Positions 5,525-10,425 of a stretch of 10,425 nt of DNA are shown piece by piece. Position numbers and translations under genes: made by a program. The notes under the pieces were generated by a model, which had not been told where the DNA came from, ran no database searches, and saw only the letters and a list, made by a program, of their open reading frames with translations. The stretch's first letter is position 1. The number at the start of each line of letters is the position of its first letter. Location of the stretch: positions 1 through 10,425 of the forward strand of contig JADGNT010000098.1 of assembly GCA_017883345.1 (NCBI GenBank), given 5' to 3'. Origin of the DNA: Candidatus Solibacter sp. (GTDB lineage: Bacteria > Acidobacteriota > Terriglobia > Bryobacterales > Bryobacteraceae).

Positions 5525-5814
5525 TACCGGCTCTCAGCCACGGAGGGTTCGGAGAAGAGCTTTCCGATCTGTGGAATCACTCGCGGCGGGCGGTCGAGGG
5601 CTTCCATGAACAACTTCCATTGTTTGTCGTTCAGGACGAAGCGAGTCTGCTCGGAGAGGGTCTCCTCGGCCTTCTCGCAGGCGCTCTCCAGAATGAAGTC
5701 CGTAACGTTGAGTCCTTGGCGCTCCGCGGCAACCTTGATGAGGCGCTCTTGGCGTGAAGTGGCACGAAGATTAAACCTCTTCGTCCGCGTTTGGCGATTG
5801 GCCGATATGCCCAT
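5524..5814 (-). CDS. DUF1778 ribbon-helix-helix antitoxin, TacA-like
   Basis: The 96-aa protein is a DUF1778 (PF08681) antitoxin. The N-terminal part, TKRFNLRATSRQERLIKVAA (11-30) with GLNVTDFILESACEKAEE (34-51), is the DNA-binding ribbon-helix-helix. The C-terminal FVLNDKQWKLFMEALDRPP (59-77) is the usual toxin-neutralising segment, with W66, F69 and the LDxPP end. It should bind and block the GNAT toxin encoded next and repress the shared promoter. The start ATG at 5814 is chosen because AGAGG lies 7 nt upstream and the family begins just before the RHH; the frame is open to 5946 but that extension shows no homology and runs over the promoter region and the end of egtD. A GTAC dyad sits 19 nt upstream as a possible operator. 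Confidence 0.92.
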   Translation of the reverse strand: MGISANRQTRTKRFNLRATSRQERLIKVAAERQGLNVTDFILESACEKAEETLSEQTRFVLNDKQWKLFMEALDRPPRVIPQIGKLFSEPSVAESR

Positions 5815-5832
5815 GACAACCTCTTGTCTATT

Positions 5833-5847
5833 GTACGCACACTGTAC
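5833..5847. promoter_or_regulatory. GTAC dyad, candidate operator of the toxin-antitoxin pair
   Basis: GTAC-N7-GTAC (5833-5836 and 5844-5847) lies 19-33 nt upstream of the antitoxin start. On the minus strand TACAAT (part of the same site) resembles a -10, and TTGACG lies too close upstream to be its -35. Autorepression through such a palindrome is known for TacA-type antitoxins; the site itself is inferred. Confidence 0.4.
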
Positions 5848-5894
5848 GTCAAACTGCACGTTTGCCAACGTCTTGTTGGTTCTACAGTGGAGGC

Positions 5895-6845
5895 TCACGG
5901 GCACACCAGCAGATTTTCCGCAAAGCCCCATTCCTCGTCCACCCACTGCCGTGCGAGGCGGAACCCGGCGGCGTCCGCCATGGTTTGAACCTGCTCCAGG
6001 TAGAACTTGTGGCAGGCTTCGGTGCAGATGGTCTCCCCCGCCGCGAAATCCACAATCAGGTCCGCCTGGCGTATGCTGACGATCTGGTAGACGCGCGAGC
6101 GCAGGTGCATCTCGATGCGCTGCGCCTCTTCGTGGTAGCGGATGACGTGGGCGAACTGGCGGAGGTCGAAATCGCCCTGGAGCTCGCGATTGATGCGGCC
6201 CAGAAGGTTGAGGTTGAAGGCGGCGGTGACGCCGGTGGGGTCGTCGTAGGCATCCAGCAGTTGCGCGGTGGGTTTCACCAGGTCCGTGCCGAGCAGGAGA
6301 GCGTCGCCGGGGGCGAGCTCCTGGCGGATGGAATTCACAAAATCGATGGCGGCCTGGGGTTCAAAATTGCCGATCGTGCTGCCCAGGAAGAGCACCAGCA
6401 GGCGCTGACCCGGCGCGCGCAAGGCGGCGACTCGGCGCAGCCCATCCAGATAGCTCATCCCCAGCGGCATGACGATGCCCAGGGGGCCCAGTTCTTGCGC
6501 GCAGCGGGCCAGCGCACTAGCCGACAAGTCGATCGGGTAGTAAATCGCCCTCTGCCGCTTGCGCACAGCCTCCAGGATGGTGCGGGTCTTGGCGCCCGAG
6601 CCGCTGCCGAGTTCCGCGATGACCAGGTCGGAGGGAAGGCAATCGAGCAGGTCCTCCGCGTGCGCTTGGATGATGCGGGTGTCGGCGCGCGTCAGGCCGT
6701 ATTCGGGCAGGAAGGTGATGGCTTCGAAGAGCGCCGAACCGATGTCGTCGTAGAGATAGCGGCAGTCAAGCGTCTTCTGCTCGGGCTGGGTCAGGCCGGC
6801 CCGCACGTCGCGCGCGAATTGGGTGTCCACGGCTGGAGCGGACAT
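5895..6845 (-). CDS. egtD: L-histidine N-alpha-methyltransferase EgtD
   Basis: This 316-aa protein is an EgtD (PF10017), which transfers three methyl groups from S-adenosylmethionine to the alpha-amino group of histidine, giving hercynine, the first step of ergothioneine synthesis. Family signatures are all present: YDDIGSALFEAIT (32-44) with LPEYGLTR (46-53), the SAM-binding ELGSGSGAKTR (78-88), FLGSTIGNF (153-161), TDLVKP (187-192), RIEMHLRS (243-250) and ICTEACHK (273-280), where E276 corresponds to the histidine-binding glutamate region of the mycobacterial enzyme (inferred). The usual YYPTR after LPE is YGLTR here. Length is typical (about 320 aa). The ATG overlaps the egtB stop as TGATG, so the two are translationally coupled; the longer open frame upstream is an alternative reading of egtB. 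Cytosolic. Confidence 0.96.
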   Translation of the reverse strand: MSAPAVDTQFARDVRAGLTQPEQKTLDCRYLYDDIGSALFEAITFLPEYGLTRADTRIIQAHAEDLLDCLPSDLVIAELGSGSGAKTRTILEAVRKRQRAIYYPIDLSASALARCAQELGPLGIVMPLGMSYLDGLRRVAALRAPGQRLLVLFLGSTIGNFEPQAAIDFVNSIRQELAPGDALLLGTDLVKPTAQLLDAYDDPTGVTAAFNLNLLGRINRELQGDFDLRQFAHVIRYHEEAQRIEMHLRSRVYQIVSIRQADLIVDFAAGETICTEACHKFYLEQVQTMADAAGFRLARQWVDEEWGFAENLLVCP

Positions 6846-8014
6846 CAGGGGTTCACCAGGCGGAAAGTGGCGTAGACGTAAGGGTACGACGGGCGGAACC
6901 AATTGCGAAAGCTGGGCCGCAGAAAACATTCCGCGGTGCGCGGCGAGGCGCCCTTCAGCACGTAGTGCGCGCCATCGAAGAACGGCGCGGAGTAGTTGGG
7001 GTAGAACGGGAAGGGTGTGAAGCCGGGGAAGGGCGCAAACACGGTGGACGTCCACTCCCAGCCGTTGCCGGCGAGTTGCATGGGGCGCCGGGTGCCATCG
7101 TCATCGGCGGTCACGGGGATGGGGTCCCAGTAGCGGAAATTCAGATTGCTGGAGCGCGGCGCTTGTCTGGCCGCACGATCGTATTCGGCTTCGCTGGGCA
7201 GGCGCAGGCCGCGCCAGCGGGCATACGCGGTGGCTTGTTCGTGGGTCGCGTACACCGGCGCGTCGAGCGGCAGGGGGTATTCGGAGAACATTCCGCGGAA
7301 CAGCCAGCCGGCGCCGCGGCCGGCCCAGAAGAACGGCGGATCGGCGCCCTCCCTGACGTACTCGAGGTACTCGCCATTGGTAACCTTATACTGCGCGACC
7401 GAAAACGCGGGGACTTCCACCGTATGCGCCTGGAATTCGTTATCCCAGCCGAAGCCGCCGCCGGAGGTCAGGCCCAAATTGGCGAGCCCCGCCGGGATGG
7501 GGAGAAATTCCGTTCGGTAGACCCCGTGGTCCGCGGGGCGCCACCCTGGCCGCCCCTGGTGGGGCGCCACCTTCTTCCCATATTCCAACTGGTGCAGTAT
7601 GTAGGCGAAGGTCTCGGCGTGCATCAGGCGGTGTTCGATGGCCACGTGAAGGAGTTGCTCCGGAACGTCGTCCAGCCGTTGGTCGATGGTTTCGCGCGTG
7701 CGCTGTTGGTAGTGCTCCACCTCGGCGAGGGCCGGCCAATCGGTGGGCTGGTCGCTGGGCAGTTCGCCGGGCGGGGGATCGATGCCGAAGGCGAACAGGC
7801 GGTCGAACCCCTGGTGGAACGCCGGGACGTCGAGCGCGTAGCGAGCGATCAGGTTCCAGTCGAAGGCGTCCATGTGCCCCAGGTAAAAAACGATGCGATG
7901 GCGCTCCCCGATGGGGCGCGCATAGAGGGAGCCGGGCCGGACCATGCGGAACAGCGCGTCCGTCTGCTGGCGGGCCTGCTGAAGTGCGCGGCCTGGTTCA
8001 AGTGGGGTGCGCAT
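6845..8014 (-). CDS. egtB: ergothioneine biosynthesis sulfoxide synthase EgtB
   Basis: This 389-aa protein is an EgtB, a non-haem iron enzyme that uses O2 to couple hercynine to cysteine or gamma-glutamylcysteine as a sulfoxide. The N-terminal DinB_2 four-helix domain (about 10-150) supplies the three-histidine iron site: H47 in YLGHMD, and H128 and H132 in HRLMHAE (HX3HXE). The C-terminal formylglycine-generating-enzyme-like domain (about 170-389) has LPSEAEYDRAAR, GNGWEWTSTVF and a closing FRLV. With no egtA or egtC alongside, a cysteine-using enzyme is plausible, as with short EgtB proteins of other acidobacteria, but that is inference. ATG at 8014 is preferred to the TTG one codon earlier; GGTAGGG upstream may serve as ribosome binding site. 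A Gly/Pro/Arg-rich stretch (about 149-163) between the domains is encoded by a small GC-rich direct repeat. Confidence 0.95.
   Translation of the reverse strand: MRTPLEPGRALQQARQQTDALFRMVRPGSLYARPIGERHRIVFYLGHMDAFDWNLIARYALDVPAFHQGFDRLFAFGIDPPPGELPSDQPTDWPALAEVEHYQQRTRETIDQRLDDVPEQLLHVAIEHRLMHAETFAYILHQLEYGKKVAPHQGRPGWRPADHGVYRTEFLPIPAGLANLGLTSGGGFGWDNEFQAHTVEVPAFSVAQYKVTNGEYLEYVREGADPPFFWAGRGAGWLFRGMFSEYPLPLDAPVYATHEQATAYARWRGLRLPSEAEYDRAARQAPRSSNLNFRYWDPIPVTADDDGTRRPMQLAGNGWEWTSTVFAPFPGFTPFPFYPNYSAPFFDGAHYVLKGASPRTAECFLRPSFRNWFRPSYPYVYATFRLVNP
7535..7571. repeat. 11-bp direct repeat inside egtB
   Basis: GGGGCGCCACC occurs at 7535-7545 and 7561-7571 (26-nt period, so the copies are read in different frames). 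It covers the linker between the two EgtB domains, where the protein is Gly/Pro/Arg/His-rich and likely tolerant of insertion. Confidence 0.45.
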
Positions 8015-8079
8015 CAATCGCCCTACCAGTGTACAGAAGCATCAACGGGTCCGCTGTAACATTTCTCCCATGATCTGTT

Positions 8080-8113
8080 GCGGCGCCGGACGCTACCCCA
8101 CGTCCGGCGCCGC
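8080..8113 (-). terminator. perfect 13-bp hairpin over the stop codon of the small upstream gene
   Basis: GCGGCGCCGGACG (8080-8092) and its exact reverse complement (8101-8113) flank an 8-nt loop that contains the TAG stop (8095-8093, minus) of the small gene ending at 8093. It would be very stable in RNA. There is no U-tract after it on the minus strand, so it would act as a non-canonical terminator or a 3'-end stabiliser, separating this gene from egtB. Confidence 0.6.
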
Positions 8114-8374
8114 GCCGAGGTACGGCTTGTATCCGTTCCGCCGCATGACTTCGTGCGCGGTGTCCACTGTTTCGGGCAGCACGTAAAAGAAGGCGCCGGC
8201 GCGCACCGAACGAAAGATCACGCCGCCGCGGTATTGATCGGCCTCGACGCCGTAATCCACATTGGCCGCGGTAAAGATCTCTTCCAGCCGCAAGGAGTCC
8301 TTGAGCTTCTTGCCGATGTAGATCAGCACCGGCTCTTGGTCTTCGAAGTAGGATGCGTCTTGCTTCACTCCCAC
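8093..8374 (-). CDS. small uncharacterised protein
   Basis: The predicted product is about 93 aa and cytosolic, with no signal peptide. Its body, EPVLIYIGKKLKDSLRLEEIFTAANVDYGVEAD onward, alternates strands and helices (a beta strand VLIYIG, an amphipathic helix, YGVEAD, GGVIFRS, GAFFYVLP, then a helix with HEVMRRNGYKP), a ferredoxin-like or ACT-like pattern by eye. I recall such proteins only as conserved hypotheticals and assign no function. The start is uncertain: GTG at 8374, GTG at 8368, or ATG at 8425. The last would overlap the divergent gene at 8395 by 31 bp and has no ribosome site; GTG at 8374 keeps the two apart. A 20-bp imperfect palindrome covers this start. It lies upstream of egtB in the same direction, but a strong hairpin separates them. 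Confidence 0.7.
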   Translation of the reverse strand: MGVKQDASYFEDQEPVLIYIGKKLKDSLRLEEIFTAANVDYGVEADQYRGGVIFRSVRAGAFFYVLPETVDTAHEVMRRNGYKPYLGAAPDVG

Positions 8375-8390
8375 CAGTGTAAACTGATGG
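8371..8390. promoter_or_regulatory. imperfect palindrome in the divergent start region
   Basis: CCAnCAGTnT and its complement AnACTGnTGG form a 20-bp palindrome (8 of 10 pairs) centred between the GTG at 8374 and the ATG at 8395. The half-site ACCAGTGTA (8373-8381) recurs at 8025-8033, just upstream of egtB. It could be an operator or, on the minus strand, a TACACT -10 element. Confidence 0.35.
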
Positions 8391-8394
8391 TCAT

Positions 8395-9399
8395 ATGTTG
8401 GCTCGTGCTGCTGTCTGTTTGGCATTATCGCTGCTGCCCGCTGGCGGCGCGGATTGGAATCCGCGGCTGGCGGCGCAATATCTGGATTCCCGGCAGAAGG
8501 AGTGGTTCGTTTGGCCCCGGGCGAACGCCGCGGCCAAGCCTTGCGTCTCCTGCCACACTGGGGTGACCTATCTGTTGGCGCGCCCCGCGCTCGGTAAGGC
8601 GCTCGGCGAAGACACTCCCACGGTATACGAGACCGGCCTGTTGGCCTCGCTGCGCTCGCGCATGGACCAGAAGGAACCCGCGGCTGCGCCGGGCTTGGGC
8701 GTGGAATCGATCCTGGCCGCCCGCTTTCTGGCCACCGGCGAGGCCTTGGAGCGCATGTGGGCGTTACAGGTCCGGGAGGGCGCCGCCAAAGGCGCATGGA
8801 ACTGGTTCAGCCTGGACCGGGACCCCTGGGAGATGGCGGAATCGCGCTTCTATGGCGCCGCGCTGGCCGCCATGGCGGTACCCGGGAAAGACCACGGCCG
8901 GCCGGCAGCGCGGGAACTCGTCGCCTACCTGCAACGCGAGCAGGTGACGCAGCCGCTGCACAATCGCCTGATGCTGCTATGGGCGTCCGCCGCTTTCCCC
9001 GAGGTGCTGCCGGCAGCGGCGCGGCGCGCCATGGTCGACGAGGTCTGGAAGCAGCAGCAGTCCGATGGCAGTTGGACCATGGACGCGCTCGGCCCGTTCC
9101 AGGCGCACCCGAAAGCGCCGCGTCCCGGGGGTGGCAACGCCTACGCCACCGCCTTCGCCGCCTACGCGATCGAGCAGGCCGGCGGTGACGCGGCGAACCC
9201 CAAACTTGCCCGCGCTCTCGCCTGGCTGGGCGCGCACCAGGACCCGGAATGCGGCTGCTGGCAGGCCGTCTCCATGAACGAGCAATACGAACCCGGCTCC
9301 ATGCAATCCAAGTTCATGTCCGATGCCGCGACCTCCTTCGCCGTGCTGGCGCTGCTGGTGCAGAAAAATGCGTCCGCCGGCCTGCCCCCTGCGTATTGA
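8395..9399 (+). CDS. exported terpenoid-cyclase-fold protein with one haem-c motif
   Basis: This 334-aa protein starts with a Sec signal peptide (about 1-19, cleavage near AGGA-D). Shortly after comes CVSCH (50-54), a CxxCH motif for covalent haem c, consistent with export. The rest is helical with the repeats of the squalene-cyclase/prenyltransferase alpha-alpha toroid: GAWNWF (133-138), QQSDGSWTMD (221-230), HQDPECGCWQ (281-290) and DAATSFAVLALL (310-321). The DxDD acid motif of true squalene-hopene cyclases is absent, so cyclisation is unlikely. The likely role is a periplasmic binding or electron-transfer protein, but the substrate is unknown. Only ATG at 8395 is available (in-frame TAA 15 nt upstream), with a poor ribosome site. 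The DUF4252 gene follows after 19 nt, probably co-transcribed. The function call is a fold assignment from motifs, not a tested homology. Confidence 0.8.
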   Translation: MLARAAVCLALSLLPAGGADWNPRLAAQYLDSRQKEWFVWPRANAAAKPCVSCHTGVTYLLARPALGKALGEDTPTVYETGLLASLRSRMDQKEPAAAPGLGVESILAARFLATGEALERMWALQVREGAAKGAWNWFSLDRDPWEMAESRFYGAALAAMAVPGKDHGRPAARELVAYLQREQVTQPLHNRLMLLWASAAFPEVLPAAARRAMVDEVWKQQQSDGSWTMDALGPFQAHPKAPRPGGGNAYATAFAAYAIEQAGGDAANPKLARALAWLGAHQDPECGCWQAVSMNEQYEPGSMQSKFMSDAATSFAVLALLVQKNASAGLPPAY

Positions 9400-9418
9400 G
9401 AGGGTAGGAAGGAACACC

Positions 9419-9958
9419 ATGAGATTCGTCGTAGTCACTGTGCTCGCCGGAATCATGCTTGCGCCGTTTGCGAGCGCGCAGAAACTGGAGTTGAAATTCG
9501 ACGCCATCGCCGCCAAGGCCTCCGATAAAGCCGAGGTGGATCTGGACGGCGCCATTCTCAAGCTGGCCTTGCCGCAGGTGCTATCGAAGAAGGATAAAGA
9601 AGGCAAATCGCCGGTCGGCGACCTGTTGAGCGGCGTGCGGGAGATCCACGTGCGGCACTATGAGTTCGCCAAGGCGGGGAGCTTTTCGGACAAAGACCTG
9701 GAGCCGTTGCGCAAACAGGTGAGCGAGGGCTCCGGCTGGTCGCGCATAGTGAACGTCAAGGACAAGGACGAGAGCGCCGAAGTATTCGTGCAGAGCCAGG
9801 GAGGCAAGGTCGGCAGTTGTCTGATTCTGGCTACCGAGGCCAAGGAACTGAGCGTGGTGTACCTGATGGGCACGCTGACCCTGGCGCAGATGAAGGAACT
9901 GGTGGATTCCAACATCGCGTACAATCTGGCGGCGCTGGCGGAACAACCTTCGAAATAG
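9419..9958 (+). CDS. exported DUF4252 protein
   Basis: This 179-aa protein has a signal peptide (1-20, cleavage after ASA, leaving Gln at the N-terminus; no lipobox cysteine) and a body like DUF4252 (PF14060): FDAIAAKASDKAEVDLDGAIL, then LLSGVREIHVRHYEFAKAGSFS, LRKQVSEGSGWSRIVNVKDKDESAEVFVQ, GGKVGSCLILATEAKELSVVYLMGT and a C-terminal helix. The family is periplasmic and of unknown function; in some bacteria members sit beside ECF sigma/anti-sigma genes, but none is here. AGGAAGGA lies 5 nt upstream of the ATG at 9419, a strong ribosome site that fixes the start; the frame is open from 9323 only through the upstream gene. It is 19 nt behind the CxxCH toroid gene, so the two exported products are probably made together. 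A hairpin cluster follows its stop. Confidence 0.88.
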   Translation: MRFVVVTVLAGIMLAPFASAQKLELKFDAIAAKASDKAEVDLDGAILKLALPQVLSKKDKEGKSPVGDLLSGVREIHVRHYEFAKAGSFSDKDLEPLRKQVSEGSGWSRIVNVKDKDESAEVFVQSQGGKVGSCLILATEAKELSVVYLMGTLTLAQMKELVDSNIAYNLAALAEQPSK

Positions 9959-9962
9959 ACCC

Positions 9963-9979
9963 TCCGAGCTTCGCTCGGA
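9963..9979. terminator. hairpin 1 after the DUF4252 gene
   Basis: TCCGAGC (9963-9969) and GCTCGGA (9973-9979) form a perfect 7-bp stem with a TTC loop, 5 nt after the DUF4252 stop. No T-tract follows. It is the first of four adjoining hairpins between the convergent DUF4252 and aldolase genes. Confidence 0.5.
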
Positions 9980-9981
9980 TT

Positions 9982-10013
9982 GGCAGGCGGACCCAGAGGG
10001 TACCCCGCCTGCC
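9982..10013. repeat. hairpin 2, nested stem
   Basis: GGCAGGCGG (9982-9990) pairs perfectly with CCGCCTGCC (10005-10013); inside, ACCC (9991-9994) pairs with GGGT (9998-10001) around an AGA loop, leaving a 3-nt bulge. This gives a long composite stem readable on either strand. Confidence 0.6.
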
Positions 10014-10044
10014 CCACAAGGTGGGACAGACGCTTTCGTCTGTC
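10013..10044. repeat. hairpins 3 and 4, adjoining perfect stems
   Basis: CCCAC (10013-10017) pairs with GTGGG (10021-10025) around AAG, and GACAGACG (10025-10032) pairs with CGTCTGTC (10037-10044) around CTTT. The stems share single boundary bases with their neighbours, so the folds are stacked end to end. I recall GACAGACG...CGTCTGTC-like units in Solibacter-type genomes, which suggests a dispersed intergenic repeat. Confidence 0.55.
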
Positions 10045-10097
10045 AAGCGCGGAGTGTCAGTGTTCTTTTCACAGCTTCTTAGGGAGCGGTTTCTGGC

Positions 10098-10425
10098 TTA
10101 CGCGGTGACGGTTTGCTTCCGATACCGCGCGGCCATCTCTTCCATCGGAATCGGCGTGTAGTCCTTGGCGTGGCCGGCCTGTCCGAACTGCGTCATGCGC
10201 GTCGCAACCACCTTCTTCATCGCCTCGCGCGCCGGCTTCATGTAGGCGCGCAAATCGAACTCTTCCGGTTTCTCCGCGAATACTTTGCGGATCGCGCCCG
10301 TCATCGCCAGACGGTTGTCGGTATCGACGTTGATCTTGCGCACGCCGTTCTTGATGCCGAGCTGGATCTCTTCCACCGGCACGCCCCAGGTGGGCTTCAG
10401 CTTGCCGCCGTACTGGTTGATGATG
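10098..10425 (-). CDS. fba: class II fructose-bisphosphate aldolase, C-terminal part (5' end outside window)
   Basis: The visible 108 residues are the C-terminal end of a class II (metal-dependent) fructose-1,6-bisphosphate aldolase, which splits or forms fructose bisphosphate from dihydroxyacetone phosphate and glyceraldehyde 3-phosphate in glycolysis and gluconeogenesis. Diagnostic are INQYGGKLK at the window edge, GVPVEEIQLGIKNGVRKINV and the signature NVDTDNRLA (32-40 of the visible part), whose Asn and Asp bind substrate in the family, followed by the C-terminal helices with ARYRKQ near the end. The zinc ligands lie upstream, outside the window. The frame continues open through the right edge; a GTG at 10382 is internal, not a start. 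It converges with the DUF4252 gene across the hairpin cluster. Confidence 0.95.
   Translation of the reverse strand, partial: IINQYGGKLKPTWGVPVEEIQLGIKNGVRKINVDTDNRLAMTGAIRKVFAEKPEEFDLRAYMKPAREAMKKVVATRMTQFGQAGHAKDYTPIPMEEMAARYRKQTVTA

Noticed and set aside
5865..5879. CCAAC/GTTGG mini-hairpin as terminator of egtD
   Set aside because: Only a 5-bp stem without a U-tract; too weak to call.
5815..5946. Extended start of the DUF1778 gene at 5946
   Set aside because: The extension crosses the promoter/operator region and the end of egtD and has no family similarity; ATG at 5814 has a proper ribosome site.
5862..6875. Plus-strand 337-aa open frame opposite egtD
   Set aside because: Antisense of a well-supported enzyme; composition is typical of a shadow frame.
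6965..8059. Plus-strand 364-aa open frame opposite egtB
   Set aside because: Antisense of egtB, no domain, no ribosome site; open only because of high GC.
8375..8797. Extension of the small minus-strand gene up to 8797
   Set aside because: The upstream part is the antisense of the CxxCH toroid gene and is Pro/Arg/Ser-rich; only the part below about 8425 looks like a real protein.
8977..9606. Minus-strand 209-aa open frame opposite the toroid and DUF4252 genes
   Set aside because: It spans two genes antisense, and both of those have signal peptides and family motifs.

Overview
The window is high-GC DNA carrying only ordinary bacterial chromosomal genes, densely packed, with many stop/start overlaps of the TAATG or TGATG type. 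No phage, transposase, plasmid or CRISPR gene is visible. The gene set (a class II aldolase, an EgtB/EgtD ergothioneine pair, a very long TolC-family protein, a CxxCH-bearing toroid protein followed by a DUF4252 protein, a small CPCC coiled-coil protein) and the style of the intergenic repeats suggest an Acidobacteriota chromosome, perhaps of the Solibacter/Bryobacter type. That placement is from memory of such genomes, not a computed one.

Layout: (1) Positions 1-114, minus strand: a tRNA-like T-arm and acceptor 3' end, not a recognisable intact tRNA. (2) Positions 174-2174, minus: a compact cluster pyrE - truA - alkD-like, coupled by a TAATG overlap and a 14-nt overlap. (3) Positions 2248-4242, plus, divergent from pyrE: an exported 664-aa TolC-family outer-membrane efflux protein. 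(4) Positions 4243-4684: a 442-nt gene-free stretch that is far from empty. It holds a 77-bp inverted repeat built of 10-nt units, repeated GTTGAC-type half-sites, a near-consensus sigma-54 (-24/-12) promoter and a 116-nt long-range RNA hairpin with competing pairing partners. It ends at a small CPCC coiled-coil gene (4685-4984, plus). (5) Positions 5009-5814, minus: a TacA/TacT-type toxin-antitoxin pair (DUF1778 antitoxin, GNAT toxin). (6) Positions 5895-8014, minus: egtB-egtD, overlapping by one base. (7) Positions 8093-8374, minus: a small conserved-looking protein whose stop codon lies in the loop of a perfect 13-bp hairpin. (8) Positions 8395-9958, plus: an exported terpenoid-cyclase-fold protein with one haem-c motif, then a DUF4252 lipoprotein-like or periplasmic protein, 19 nt apart. 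(9) Positions 9963-10044: four back-to-back perfect hairpins between convergent genes. (10) Positions 10098-10425, minus: the C-terminal part of a class II fructose-bisphosphate aldolase, cut by the window edge.

How genes work together: pyrE/truA/alkD is a housekeeping cluster (pyrimidine synthesis, tRNA pseudouridylation, alkylation repair). EgtB and EgtD carry out trimethylation of histidine and oxidative C-S bond formation, the core of ergothioneine synthesis; no egtA, egtC or egtE is in the window. TacA/TacT is a self-contained module. The most unusual region is 4385-4984: a probable sigma-54-controlled transcript with a structured, possibly switching, leader (or separate small RNA) ahead of a small protein of unknown function.
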